A stretch of DNA of 64,000 bases from assembly GCA_029863625.1 (NCBI GenBank), contig JAOTUY010000006.1:1-64000 (forward strand), given 5' to 3'. The DNA comes from Acidimicrobiia bacterium (GTDB taxonomy: Bacteria > Actinomycetota > Acidimicrobiia > Spongiisociales > UBA4744). Below are positions 1-8,684 of the stretch, in pieces. Every line of letters begins with the position of its first letter. The stretch's first letter is position 1. The notes under the pieces are model-generated. The model ran no database searches and had not been told where the DNA came from. It saw only the letters and a program-made list of their open reading frames with translations. Both the position numbers and the translations under genes were made by a program.

Positions 1-551
1 CGTTGGTATTGATGGTGGCGGGCCTCGGCATCTTCAGACTGGGGATCGTGCCCAGCGCGGCCGAGACTGCACGACTGGTGATCTGGCTGCTGGTCGCGGT
101 GCTCTACGTGGGGTTCTGGTTGGCTTTTGCCACGTTGTGTTCGGTAGCGATGCGACGGGCAGCATCGTCTGCGCTGGTGGCGATCGCCACCTGGTTGCTG
201 CTAGCCCTGTTTGCGGCGCTCCTAGTGCAGTTGCTTGCCGGTGCGATCGCACCGACTGGAACGGGCGCCGATGCGGAGGCGGTCCTCCACAACGCCCGGG
301 TAGAACAAACGCTGTCGCGAATATCGCCTATAACACTGTACGACGAGGCGACCACCGCCCTGCTCGACCCGGAGATCCGGGCCGTCGGCATCGTGACTAT
401 CCAGCAACTCGATCGAGCGATCGTCTCCAACCTATCACTCGGACAGAGTTTGTTGTTGGTGTGGCCGCATGTGGTCGGCCTGGTAGCGCTCACGGTTGTC
501 TGTTTCGCCGCTGCCTACGTGATGTTCATGCGTCAAGAGATCCGTGCCTGA
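1..551 (+). CDS. ABC-2 type transporter permease, C-terminal part
   Basis: The gene is cut by the window edge; its true start lies upstream. The visible 182 residues show three strongly hydrophobic stretches (roughly residues 22-45, 55-80 and 150-175) separated by a polar extracytoplasmic segment of about 70 residues. This is the usual C-terminal half of an ABC-2 (NosY-like) membrane permease. It ends about 110 bp before a two-component system on the same strand, so co-regulation is possible. The substrate cannot be told from this fragment. The assignment rests on topology and general resemblance, not on a catalytic motif. Confidence 0.6.
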   Translation, partial: LVLMVAGLGIFRLGIVPSAAETARLVIWLLVAVLYVGFWLAFATLCSVAMRRAASSALVAIATWLLLALFAALLVQLLAGAIAPTGTGADAEAVLHNARVEQTLSRISPITLYDEATTALLDPEIRAVGIVTIQQLDRAIVSNLSLGQSLLLVWPHVVGLVALTVVCFAAAYVMFMRQEIRA

Positions 552-662
552 TCGCTCCTCCGGCGGGTTCCCCTGCCCGAATGCCCCATCCTCCGCCGGA
601 TGGTCGAATCTATGCGACGAACGGCGCATTCGGGCGAACCCGCGTTCCGACGAGGCGTGACT

Positions 663-1367
663 ATGTTGAGTGACGTGAGGTTGTTAGTCGTTGAAGATGA
701 GATCAACCTGGCCGATGCCATCGCCCGAGGGCTGCGCCGCGAGCGTTATGCCGTGGACGTTGCCTACGACGGCGAGAGTGCGATCGACAGGCTGATCGGC
801 AACGCCTACGATCTCGTCTGCCTGGATTGGAACCTGCCGGATGTGGACGGATGGTCCATTTGCAGGATGATCCGGCGCGGCGAGGTCGCCACATTGGCAA
901 GTCCACCGCCCCGGGTGTTGATGCTCACCGCGCGTGACGCCATCGAGGACCGCATTGATGGTCTCGATGCCGGAGCGGACGACTACCTGGTCAAGCCCTT
1001 CGCCTTCGGGGAACTGGCGGCCCGCATACGTGCTTTGCTTCGACGCGACACTGCCGTTGCGGGGACGGTGGTGCGGGTCGGCGACCTCGAATTGGACGAC
1101 AGCCGACACGAGGGTTATCGAGCAGGAACCCGCCTTAACCTCACCCCAAAGGAGTTCGCCCTGTTGCGCTTCTTCATGGCCCATCCAAACGAGGTTCTGT
1201 CACAGGAGAAGCTATTGGAACACGTGTGGGACGAGTTCGCCGATCCCTTCACCAACACCGTCCGGGTCACCATCGCCAACCTCCGCCGCAAACTGACCGA
1301 GGTGGGAGGGGAGCAGCCGATCGAGACGGTGGCGGGGATCGGATATCGGCTGAAGGAGCAAGCATGA
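663..1367 (+). CDS. OmpR/PhoB-family response regulator
   Basis: Cytoplasmic DNA-binding response regulator of 234 aa. The receiver domain (about residues 5-120) has the acidic pair E11/D12, the phosphoacceptor D55 in CLDWNLPD, and the conserved lysine in LVKPF. A winged-helix DNA-binding domain (about 130-230) follows, with the typical LTPKEFALL and NTVRVTIANLRRKL stretches. The frame is open further upstream (ATG at 600), but the receiver fold begins right after the ATG at 663, so that start is preferred. Its stop overlaps the start of the histidine kinase by 4 bp (ATGA), so the two are translationally coupled partners. Targets are unknown; the flanking permease and protease-like gene are candidates. 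Confidence 0.93.
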   Translation: MLSDVRLLVVEDEINLADAIARGLRRERYAVDVAYDGESAIDRLIGNAYDLVCLDWNLPDVDGWSICRMIRRGEVATLASPPPRVLMLTARDAIEDRIDGLDAGADDYLVKPFAFGELAARIRALLRRDTAVAGTVVRVGDLELDDSRHEGYRAGTRLNLTPKEFALLRFFMAHPNEVLSQEKLLEHVWDEFADPFTNTVRVTIANLRRKLTEVGGEQPIETVAGIGYRLKEQA

Positions 1368-2581
1368 GAAGAAGGCTGCGTCCACCCGAATGGACGCAAT
1401 CGATCCGCTTCCGAATGTCACTGCTCTACTCGAGTCTCCTTTTCGGAGCCGGAGCCCTGGTGGTCGGCGTTATCTACTTGAGCTTGTGGCTAGTCCTGGA
1501 GCGTCAACCGGTCTACCAGCAGTTGCTGCTGTCCCCGACGTACGCCATCCGTGACGGACAGATCGTCACGTTGGCGCAACTGACAATGACCGAGGTCGAG
1601 AGCCTCGAACGGCTGGTCAACGAACAGACCCTGGCGCGCCTCTCCGTCTACTCCTTCGCGGCGCTCGGCGCTCTATTCATAGCTAGCCTGCTGATCGGAT
1701 GGATCGTCTCGGGACGGGCTTTGCGTCCCATCCACCGCGTCACCGAGGTGGCCCAGGACATCCAGGCCACCGATCTGTCTCGGCGTATCGACCTCCAGGG
1801 TCCCAACGACGAACTGCGCCGCCTCGCCGACACCTTCGACGAGATGCTGGACCGACTCGCCCTCGGATTCGACCGTCAGCGGGAGTTCATTGCCGACGTG
1901 TCCCACGACTTACGCAACCCCTTGGCGGTCATCCAAACCAACGTGGAACTTACTCTCGACGACCCCCGCACGGACGTTGCCGAGTGGAGGCGCACGGGCG
2001 AAATCGTGCGAGACGCGGCCGGTCGTATGTTCGACTTGGTTGAGGAGCTGCTGGCCACCGCTCGTCAGCGGCACCGTCAGCTAGCGCAGGAGAACGTGGA
2101 TCTTTCTCACCTCGTGGCCACGGTCGTCGGCGAATCGAAGCTGGCTGCGGCTGCTCGATCGGTGCGACTAGAGACGGTGAAAGCCGGCGAGGTGACAGTG
2201 CTCGGCAACCAGAGCGCCCTACACCGCGCCCTCGCCAACCTGGTCGAAAACGCAGTTCGTCTCGCCCCCCGGAATTCGACGATAGGGACGGGTACCGGAA
2301 TCGAGGGTCGTTGGGCCTGGCTGGCCGTCGCAGACCAGGGTCCGGGCATCGAAGCCGAACACCTCGAGCACCTTTTCGAACGGTTCTACCAGATTGAACC
2401 GTCGTCTCGCAGCCAGTCCCATCTAGGCCTCGGCCTGGCGATCGTGAAGGAGGTTGCCGAGGCACACGGCGGAACGGCCCGAGTCGTATCCCGGGTAGGA
2501 GTCGGGTCGACCTTCACCATCTGGTTGCCACTCGATCCCGACCCGTACACTCCACCCCCGCCGGCTTTACACCGCCTTTAG
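1364..2581 (+). CDS. Sensor histidine kinase
   Basis: Membrane sensor kinase of 405 aa paired with the preceding response regulator. It has an N-terminal membrane helix (about 20-45), a short extracytoplasmic loop, a second helix (about 95-120), a HAMP linker starting at GRALRPIHRV, the dimerisation/phosphoacceptor motif DVSHDLRNPL with H181, and a GHKL ATPase domain with N box LVENAVRLAP, G1 box VADQGPGIE and G2 box LGLGLAIVKE. The start is the ATG overlapping the regulator's TGA. The sensor loop is small (about 50 residues), so the signal may be membrane stress or a small ligand; that is inference. Confidence 0.93.
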   Translation: MRRRLRPPEWTQSIRFRMSLLYSSLLFGAGALVVGVIYLSLWLVLERQPVYQQLLLSPTYAIRDGQIVTLAQLTMTEVESLERLVNEQTLARLSVYSFAALGALFIASLLIGWIVSGRALRPIHRVTEVAQDIQATDLSRRIDLQGPNDELRRLADTFDEMLDRLALGFDRQREFIADVSHDLRNPLAVIQTNVELTLDDPRTDVAEWRRTGEIVRDAAGRMFDLVEELLATARQRHRQLAQENVDLSHLVATVVGESKLAAAARSVRLETVKAGEVTVLGNQSALHRALANLVENAVRLAPRNSTIGTGTGIEGRWAWLAVADQGPGIEAEHLEHLFERFYQIEPSSRSQSHLGLGLAIVKEVAEAHGGTARVVSRVGVGSTFTIWLPLDPDPYTPPPPALHRL

Positions 2582-2637
2582 CTCCGTCTCCGTACGGTGT
2601 GGCTGTGACCATCGACCGCGCCAAGGGAGAACGAATC

Positions 2638-3180
2638 ATGGATACGCTCGAAACACACTCGGATGCTCTGGAGGAACGAGAAGGGCTCCCTCGAACGGAC
2701 CAAGAACCCGAGTCGCCTCCCACCGGGCCAACGGCTCCGTCGGTTCACCGAATCTCGGAGACCAGGCGCATCATCGCCTCCGTGCTGGCAGGTCTGCTGC
2801 TACTCGCGCGGGATTCGGGGTCGGCCGGTATTTGCCCGGCCACGACACTGCACCTGCACCTGCTGCTACCACGACTACCATCGCCAACACCACGGCCGGG
2901 ACAACCGTGTCGCCGGCGCCCCAACCCGGCGACGAGCCGGTAGCGGCGGTCGCGGCGGCTCTGCTTCCCGCCACGGTGCAAATCGAAACACCCGCCGGTC
3001 TCGGATCCGGGTTCATCTACGACAGCGTCGGGTACATCCTGACCGCCGGCCACGTGGTGGACGACTTCCAGTCGGTTACTGTGCGACTGTCCGATGGCAC
3101 ACAGCTAGATGGCACGGTAATCGGTACCGATCCGGGAACTGATGTCGCGGTCGTGGAGATCGACAGCCCGGCTTATCGCT
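2638..3180 (+). pseudogene. Broken HtrA/trypsin-like serine protease
   Basis: A good ribosome site (AAGGGAG) precedes the ATG at 2638, followed by a charged N-terminus and a membrane anchor (IIASVLAGLLLLA). Near 2810 the frame breaks; the downstream part continues in another frame with a Thr/Pro-rich linker and a trypsin-like N-lobe. The catalytic His (TAGHVV) and Asp (GTDVAVVEID) are visible. Just after the Asp strand, at about 3175, homology stops and the Ser half (GNSGGP) is absent. The gene therefore has an internal frameshift and a 3' truncation. It lies 57 bp after the sensor kinase, so it may once have been the envelope-stress output of that system. Confidence 0.75.
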
Positions 3181-3897
3181 TCGGCCATGATTCCCCACAT
3201 AGGAAAGCTGATGTCGACTGCGACGATCGTTTCCATGCCAGAGCCAGTCGGTCTCGCCGTCGTGTGGCGAGTCGTCCTCGACGGTAGGTCTGGGTGGCTG
3301 TGGTCATCATCTACCCCCTTTTAGGCCGCAGGCCCCGGTAGGCCAGTTGTCATGTCGATACCTCAGTTCGCGTGAGCAGCTCTCGCCCGTACCAGGCGTA
3401 GGTGATGACAAAGAGAAGCCGTTGCAGCACACCGGCAACCGATCCGAACATGCCCATCCCGATCGCAACCACGACCGTTACTGTCACCGCCACTACCTTG
3501 AGCGGCGGCTGCAGCCATTTGATTCGACGGTTTCTGTGGGCGACGCTCGGTGGTCGTTGTGGGTCGCGGCAGGCGCACGGAACTGCCAGATGGCGGGCAC
3601 TGGGCGGATGAACCACTCCCGGGAATCTTGGAGACTCCAACTCGTGAGAGGATGGAGTCGAGCCATTTGCACACGTTAGCCACATGGGGTTCGGGTTCAT
3701 CTTGCCGGTTGTGAACTGTCGTCTATCCCCTGATCCACACAGTGGCGCAACCGCCATCCCAGCAGGTGTGCGGCCCTGTCTGCGCCGAAGCTTGGTCGGC
3801 GGCAAGCGGAGATCTGGGGGTCGCAACCGGTCATACAGATCGAGAACAGCGGAGAGCACGATGTATCCCGCTGCCCTGCTTCGGCCGATCCAGCCCG
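3181..3897. other. Decayed intergenic stretch without an intact gene
   Basis: About 700 bp between the truncated protease and the ABC exporter operon. No frame gives a recognisable complete protein. The only coding-like piece is a minus-strand membrane-protein tail at 3350-3530, listed separately. The region looks like deletion or rearrangement debris. Confidence 0.5.
3350..3530 (-). pseudogene. Membrane-protein C-terminal fragment
   Basis: On the minus strand the last 60 or so codons before a stop at 3350 read as a plausible membrane-protein tail: a hydrophobic helix (VVAVTVTVVVAIGMGMFG) followed by GVLQRLLFVITYAWYG. The GxxQRL...W pattern resembles the last helix of DUF998-type membrane proteins, but this is weak. 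Upstream in the same frame the sequence becomes Arg/Pro-rich and non-protein-like, so the N-terminal part is lost. Confidence 0.3.
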
Positions 3898-5067
3898 TTA
3901 GCGAACGAGAACCTTGCGGAGTCTCCAGGTAGCGAGGACCCCGAAGACCGCGGCGTAGCCGACGAGGATCAGCAGGAAGCCGGCGATGTCGGCCACACCG
4001 GCGTCTTCGGCTACCAGCGCCTGGAACGCTTCGAGCGCCCAGGCGTGCGGGGTGACGTGGGCGACCCGATACACGGTGTCTGACAGCATTTCCAACACCG
4101 CCAGCGGGAACATGCATCCGCCGAGGGCGGCGAGCCCCAAACCGAGGGCGGTGGAGATACCGCCGGCCTGCTGGTCGTTGCTGACCAGTGCCCCGAGCAG
4201 CATGGCGGCGCTGGTCGAGACCAGGGCGAAGGCGATGATCGTGAGCGTCGACCCGATCGGCGAGCCCCAGTCAACCCCGAAGACCAGCCAGGTACCTATG
4301 AAGATGAATGCCCCCTGGATGATGGCGATGCTGAAACGACTCAGCGCCTCGCCGGCGAGCATGGTCCGTACGGGCGTGGGAGTGGAATACATCCGGCGGG
4401 TCACGCCAAGCTGACGGGACTGAATGAGGTTGGCGGCCCCGTTGAGCGTCGTGAGGAAGATGAAGAGTACCAGCATTCCCTGGGCGAAGATGTCGAACTG
4501 TCCGAGACCGGCGAGCACGAATGGTTCTCCGGCGATGGTCGCCTCCACCGAAACCGGTGGCAGCGCTACCTGGGCGACTTCCGCCACGGCCAGCGCCTCG
4601 TCGAAGGTCCCGGCGCCCTTTTGCGCGGCGAACCGAGCGGTGCGTAGCAGGGTTGCCTGACGGGTAATTACCGCACCGATCACCTCACCGATGCCTTGCA
4701 CCTCCTGTCCTGCTCTGATCACCAGGCGGATCTCGACGTCGCCCCCGGAGCGCAGCGTGGATTCGTACCCGGCGGGAACGATGACCGCCGCCTGCAACCC
4801 GCCGCGCTCCACCTGACGGACCGCCGAGTCCTCACCGTCGATCTCGACCGCCTCGAAACCGTCGACACCCTGGAGGATGCTGAGCAGTTCGGAGGTGAGA
4901 GCATCGTCGGCGGCACTAACAAACCCCAGCTTGGGGACCGAAGCACCGCCCTGCATAGCACCGAGCAGCAACACGATCAGCATCGGCAGCAGGAACACAC
5001 TGAAGATCGCCGACCGGTCCCGGAAGAACCGGACCAGATTGACCCGGGCGATGGCCACGGGCTTCAT
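3898..5067 (-). CDS. ABC-2 type exporter permease (distal)
   Basis: Inner-membrane permease of 389 aa, third gene of an ABC export operon. An N-terminal cytoplasmic segment leads into one helix (IFSVFLLPMLIVLLLGAM), then a large extracytoplasmic domain of about 180 residues, then five or six helices at the C-terminus, the YhhJ/YbhS-type ABC-2 topology. The start ATG at 5067 overlaps the stop of the preceding permease (TCAT on the plus strand), showing coupling. The long open frame upstream of this ATG is only antisense to the neighbour's frame. The two permeases probably form a heterodimer with the ATPase; drug, lipid or peptide export is possible but the substrate is unknown. Confidence 0.85.
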   Translation of the reverse strand: MKPVAIARVNLVRFFRDRSAIFSVFLLPMLIVLLLGAMQGGASVPKLGFVSAADDALTSELLSILQGVDGFEAVEIDGEDSAVRQVERGGLQAAVIVPAGYESTLRSGGDVEIRLVIRAGQEVQGIGEVIGAVITRQATLLRTARFAAQKGAGTFDEALAVAEVAQVALPPVSVEATIAGEPFVLAGLGQFDIFAQGMLVLFIFLTTLNGAANLIQSRQLGVTRRMYSTPTPVRTMLAGEALSRFSIAIIQGAFIFIGTWLVFGVDWGSPIGSTLTIIAFALVSTSAAMLLGALVSNDQQAGGISTALGLGLAALGGCMFPLAVLEMLSDTVYRVAHVTPHAWALEAFQALVAEDAGVADIAGFLLILVGYAAVFGVLATWRLRKVLVR

Positions 5068-6263
5068 GGGAGCAGTCCTTTCCGGAGACGGGCCAGGCCG
5101 ATGGCTCCGGTGACCACCCCGAAGGCCACCATCGCCAACACCGGAACCACGATCACGCCCAGGTCGTCGGATCGAAGGTCGGCCAGTCCCTGCATGAACC
5201 AGCCGTGCGGGGTTGCGAAACGAAGCGTGGCGAGGATGCCACCGGCTTGGGAGACATCGAAGAACGTACCGCCCAAGAACCCGAGCACCATGCCGACCAT
5301 CGAACCGGTGGCGGCCGCCTGCTCGGCACTGCGGGCGAAACCGGCGAGGAGAGAAACGATCCCGAGGGCGGCGACGATCGCCGCAAGGATGAGCAACCCC
5401 ACGCCGATGGGCGGTCCCCAATCGGCATCGACCGCGAATGTAGTCGCCACGAAGAGGACCACCATGCTCACCAGACCGACGACGAAGGAACTCAACATCT
5501 TTCCGGCAAGGACACTGGCGCGAGTGATCGGTGACGAAAGCAGCCGCGCCAGGGTCCCGGTACGGCGCTCCTCGAGCAGGCCGGTGATTCCCGACTGCAC
5601 CGTGAAGAACAGGAAGAAGATGGCCATGCCGGCGGCGTAGAAGGTGACCCCGTCGAGCTGCTTGGTGGAGGCGGTGTCGTCGCGCAACGTGACCGGATTG
5701 GGGGTCTGGAGAACCTCGACGCCGGTAGCGAGTCGGTCGACCTCTCCCCCCACCAGATTCTCGACCGTCGCCACCGCTACCCGCACCGAGGTCAGTTCGC
5801 TGGCATATCCTTCTACCAAGGCGACGGCGATCCCGGCGTCGGTCTCCGAACCCTGGTTGCCGATCACTCGAATGGTCACGGGGCGTTCCGACTGCACGTC
5901 GTCGGAGAAGCCGACCGGAAAGATGATGGCGGCGTCGGCGGTATTCGTGTCGTCGGCTCCGCCCAGCGGAGTCACTTCCGTATCCACCAGGGCTTCCGCC
6001 TCTGCAACCGAAGCGACCTCGACCACCTCGATGCCCTCGGCGTTGGTCAGTACGTTGTCAACGAATATGCGTGACACCGGTCCGCCGTCGAGGTCGGCCA
6101 CCGCGTAGGTGGCGTCGAACTCGTAGCCGGACAGAGGGTTCAGCACGAACCCGAACACCAGGGCAAGGCCGAGCGGAGCGACGATCCCGATGATGTAGGC
6201 GGAACGATCTCGAAGCCGCTGCTTCAGATCCTTCCGCGCGATGGTCCAGGCGGCACCCACCAT
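5064..6263 (-). CDS. ABC-2 type exporter permease (proximal)
   Basis: Permease of 399 aa with the same architecture as its downstream neighbour: the N-terminal TIARKDLKQRLRDRSA segment, a first helix (IGIVAPLGLALVFGFVL), an extracytoplasmic domain (about 45-220), then a bundle of C-terminal helices. The start region reads GTG ATG GTG and overlaps the ATPase stop. The ATG at 6263 gives a TGATG overlap and is preferred; the GTG at 6266 is possible. Having two distinct permeases with one ATPase implies a heterodimeric exporter. Confidence 0.85.
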   Translation of the reverse strand: MVGAAWTIARKDLKQRLRDRSAYIIGIVAPLGLALVFGFVLNPLSGYEFDATYAVADLDGGPVSRIFVDNVLTNAEGIEVVEVASVAEAEALVDTEVTPLGGADDTNTADAAIIFPVGFSDDVQSERPVTIRVIGNQGSETDAGIAVALVEGYASELTSVRVAVATVENLVGGEVDRLATGVEVLQTPNPVTLRDDTASTKQLDGVTFYAAGMAIFFLFFTVQSGITGLLEERRTGTLARLLSSPITRASVLAGKMLSSFVVGLVSMVVLFVATTFAVDADWGPPIGVGLLILAAIVAALGIVSLLAGFARSAEQAAATGSMVGMVLGFLGGTFFDVSQAGGILATLRFATPHGWFMQGLADLRSDDLGVIVVPVLAMVAFGVVTGAIGLARLRKGLLP

Positions 6264-7216
6264 CACTCCCTCAGGGCTCTCCCCGTCAGCTTGAGAAACA
6301 CCGACTCGAGGTCGGCCGAATCGACATCAACGCTCTTGACCAACGACCCGGTGCGACCGGCGACCGCCAGGATCTCGGGTAGGTGGTCGTGGGCGCGGTC
6401 CACGATCAGGGCTATCCCGTCGTCGGTAACGGCCGCATCGTCGACCGGGGCAAGACCACCGAGGGCGATCGCCGTGGCCGCCAGCGACCCGGTGGCGGTG
6501 AGCGTGAGCCGATCACGCTGCCCGACAATCCGAACTAGGTCCGCCTGCGAGCCCTCGGCGATCAACTCGCCCTGATCTACGATCCCGATCCGATCACACA
6601 ACCGTTCGGCCTCCTCCATATAGTGGGTGGTATAGAGGACGGCCATCCCCTCCTCCCCCAATTGCTCAACGCTGTCAAGGATGGCATTGCGGCTCTGGGG
6701 GTCCACTCCCACCGTCGGCTCGTCGAGGATGAGGAGCGCCGGGCGATGCAACAGGCCCACGCCGATGTTGAGCCGTCGTTTCATTCCCCCCGAATACTCC
6801 TGAGTGCGGTCGTCGGCCCGGTCGGTGAGCTCGATGATCTCGAGCACCTCGGCCACCCGTCGGCGGAGGTCCGCGCCCTTCATTCCGTGGAGTCGGCCGA
6901 AGAAATCGAGGTTCTCGGCGGCCCCGAGGTCGGGATAGATCGCCAGATCTTGCGGCACCAGACCCACCAGACGTTTGGTGTGTGTGGCGTCGGGGTTCAT
7001 CGGCTCACCACCGAGCGTCACCTCACCGGCATCGGCTTCGAGCAGGCCGGCGATGATCGAGATGGTGGTGGTCTTACCGGCTCCGTTGGGACCGAGCAGT
7101 CCGTAGGTCTCTCCCCGGGCGATGCTGAACCCGATTCCCTTGACGGCGGCATGGTCGCCGAAGGACTTGCGGATACCTGAGCATTCGAGAACCGGACCAC
7201 CTGCTGGTGCGGTCAT
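6263..7216 (-). CDS. ABC transporter ATP-binding protein
   Basis: Cytoplasmic ATPase of 317 aa driving the two ABC-2 permeases downstream. It has Walker A GPNGAGKTT, Q-loop GLVPQDLAIYP, signature YSGGMKRRL, Walker B ALLILDEPTVGVD and H-loop TTHYMEEAERL, plus a C-terminal regulatory extension of about 80 residues typical of DrrA/CcmA-type exporters. The ATG at 7216 has a clear ribosome site (TTGGAG, 7 nt spacing). The frame is open upstream to 7306, but that stretch runs antisense through a tRNA 3' fragment and is not coding. First gene of a three-gene operon. Confidence 0.92.
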   Translation of the reverse strand: MTAPAGGPVLECSGIRKSFGDHAAVKGIGFSIARGETYGLLGPNGAGKTTTISIIAGLLEADAGEVTLGGEPMNPDATHTKRLVGLVPQDLAIYPDLGAAENLDFFGRLHGMKGADLRRRVAEVLEIIELTDRADDRTQEYSGGMKRRLNIGVGLLHRPALLILDEPTVGVDPQSRNAILDSVEQLGEEGMAVLYTTHYMEEAERLCDRIGIVDQGELIAEGSQADLVRIVGQRDRLTLTATGSLAATAIALGGLAPVDDAAVTDDGIALIVDRAHDHLPEILAVAGRTGSLVKSVDVDSADLESVFLKLTGRALRE

Positions 7217-7279
7217 ATCGATCTCCAATTGGGTGATTCGATCATAGACTCCATCACCCTCACCGCGTCGTGAGAGCAA

Positions 7280-7330
7280 CTCATAACCCGAAGGTCGCAG
7301 GTTCAAATCCTGCCCCCGCTACGAATGAAA
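7280..7330 (+). repeat. tRNA-Met 3' fragment, att-like direct repeat copy 1
   Basis: From 7280 the sequence reads as the 3' half of a tRNA with a CTCATAA anticodon loop (CAT), variable region, T-arm (GGTTCAAATCC) and acceptor 3' strand (CCCCGCTA). The 5' half is missing: the bases before 7280 cannot pair with the anticodon stem or acceptor strand. Positions 7300-7330 match 9949-9979 at 29 of 31 bases in the same orientation. An integrase fragment lies immediately downstream. Tyrosine integrases commonly recombine within tRNA anticodon loops and leave exactly this type of 3' tRNA repeat. Confidence 0.7.
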
Positions 7331-7360
7331 GCCCTGGTCAGACGGTTGTCTGACCAGGGC
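7331..7360 (+). terminator. Strong hairpin, probable bidirectional terminator
   Basis: A perfect 13-bp stem (GCCCTGGTCAGAC with its complement) closes a 4-nt GGTT loop directly after the tRNA-Met 3' fragment and just before the minus-strand end of the integrase remnant. It was probably the terminator of the tRNA gene carried along with the att region. There is no clear T-tract. Confidence 0.65.
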
Positions 7361-7371
7361 TTCTACCGTGT

Positions 7372-7632
7372 TCAGGCGGTCTTCTTCCGTCGATTCAACC
7401 GGCCTACTCCTTTCGAGGCGGCGGGGCAAATGAGCTGTTCGAAGACGCGGGCGGCTTCGGCTTGCATGCCGGGGAGGACGTGTTGGTAGGTGTCGATGGT
7501 GAAGGCTGGGTTCCCGTGTCCGAGGCGTTCGCTGACCACTTTGACGGGCACTCCGGCTTTGATCAGAAGGGTGGCGTGGGTGTGCCGGCTACGCGGCGGC
7601 TTTCCCGATCGCCATGCGTCGCAGCTTACCAA
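7372..7632 (-). pseudogene. Tyrosine recombinase/integrase, C-terminal remnant
   Basis: From about residue 15 of this 86-codon frame the sequence is the catalytic C-terminus of a phage-type tyrosine integrase: the box II RHTHATLL motif, then GVPVKVVSERLGHGNPAFT (the second conserved His region) and the nucleophile region TYQHVLPGMQ with the tyrosine. The preceding HDL and all N-terminal parts, including the first catalytic Arg, are missing, and the first 14 codons are unrelated. The fragment cannot be active. Its position beside the tRNA 3' fragment is the normal place for an element's integrase. Confidence 0.8.
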
Positions 7633-7790
7633 CCATCCGGCTATGCGTGGTAGGGAGATTGGTTGCCCCTAGCCAGAAAGGACCTCGCAGGCGGCTTCCT
7701 CGAAGTGGTTCTGTTCTTGACCTAACGACGAGGGGTTGAAGGCCGGGCCGCTGTCTGTGCCATACCTTTGTCCACCCAACCACGTGATGC

Positions 7791-7822
7791 TATCGTAACC
7801 ATATCGCGATATATCGTGATAG
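7791..7822. promoter_or_regulatory. Candidate PadR operator, tandem TATCG palindromes
   Basis: Upstream of the PadR gene, 7801-7812 is a perfect 12-nt palindrome (ATATCGCGATAT). It is followed at once by a near-palindrome (TATCGTGATA, 7812-7821) and preceded by a TATCGTAA half-site at 7791. PadR proteins usually repress their own promoters through AT-rich palindromes, so autoregulation is likely; that step is inference. Confidence 0.55.
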
Positions 7823-7862
7823 CTCGCTAAGAGCTCTACATTCAATTTGGAAAGGAGGCGAC

Positions 7863-8483
7863 ATGTCTACATACGCACACAACCCAGAGTGCGACATTCC
7901 TCAATTCATCCGGGACGCAATGGAGGCCGGCCGCACGCACATGTCCGGTCAATGGCAAGGCAAGCGCGGTCGCCGGGGAATGTTCGGACCCGGATGGGTC
8001 ATGGGCGGTCCCGGAGGACCTGGCCCTTGGGGAGCAGGTCCCAAAGTCGGCCGGGGAGATGTCCGGTTGGCCATCCTGTTCCTTCTCAATGAGGAACCAA
8101 TGCACGGCTATCAGGTGATGCAGGAACTGTCCGAACGCAGCAGTGGTATGTGGCGTCCCAGCCCCGGCTCGGTATACCCCACGCTCCAGCAACTCGAGGA
8201 CGAAGGTTTGATCGAAGCAGCTGGATCGTCCGGCAAGCGGGTCTTCTCGCTTACCGACGAAGGGCGCGCCTACCTCGACAGCCAGACCGGCCCCGCACCT
8301 TGGGAGCAGTTTGTGAGCGGAGGCCACGACCGGTTTGTAGGCCTCCGGGATGCTGCGTTCCAGCTGGGAGCGGCGTTGATCCAGGTAGCAACCTCGGGGC
8401 GTGAAGACCAGGTGGCGGCTGCCAAGGACATCGTCGCCGACGCCAAGGCCAAGGTCTACGAGATCCTCAAAGAGGACAACTAG
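7863..8483 (+). CDS. PadR-family transcriptional regulator
   Basis: Regulator of 206 aa. The first 55 residues are Gly/Pro/Met-rich and low in structure. The PadR winged helix follows from about residue 60 (DVRLAILFLLNEEPMHGYQVMQEL) with the recognition region SPGSVYPTLQQLEDEGLI and the wing. A helical C-terminal part of about 70 residues should dimerise. The start has a near-perfect Shine-Dalgarno (AAAGGAGG). Palindromes 40-60 bp upstream suggest autoregulation. No transporter follows on the same strand, so its ligand and other targets are unknown. Confidence 0.9.
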   Translation: MSTYAHNPECDIPQFIRDAMEAGRTHMSGQWQGKRGRRGMFGPGWVMGGPGGPGPWGAGPKVGRGDVRLAILFLLNEEPMHGYQVMQELSERSSGMWRPSPGSVYPTLQQLEDEGLIEAAGSSGKRVFSLTDEGRAYLDSQTGPAPWEQFVSGGHDRFVGLRDAAFQLGAALIQVATSGREDQVAAAKDIVADAKAKVYEILKEDN

Positions 8484-8684
8484 CCGGAGAGGCCCATATT
8501 GCGGGGTGGCCCCAAATGGACGGTGTCGATGGTCGGTAGGTAACGACTACGGTGACCCGGAACTGACCGGGTCGGCGCCCAGATCACCCTGTTCTCCGGG
8601 CATATCACCCTCTTCGCCGAGTGCGCCGTATCGGCCTTACTGCGTTCGGTCTGTGGGAGCGCCGGGACCAGTTGGTGTGGCCGT

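Noticed and set aside
7217..7306. N-terminal extension of the ABC ATPase
   Set aside because: The extra residues come from reading the antisense of the tRNA fragment; the ATG at 7216 has a proper ribosome site.
7240..7324. Complete tRNA-Met gene
   Set aside because: Bases before 7280 do not pair with the anticodon stem or acceptor strand; only the 3' half is present.
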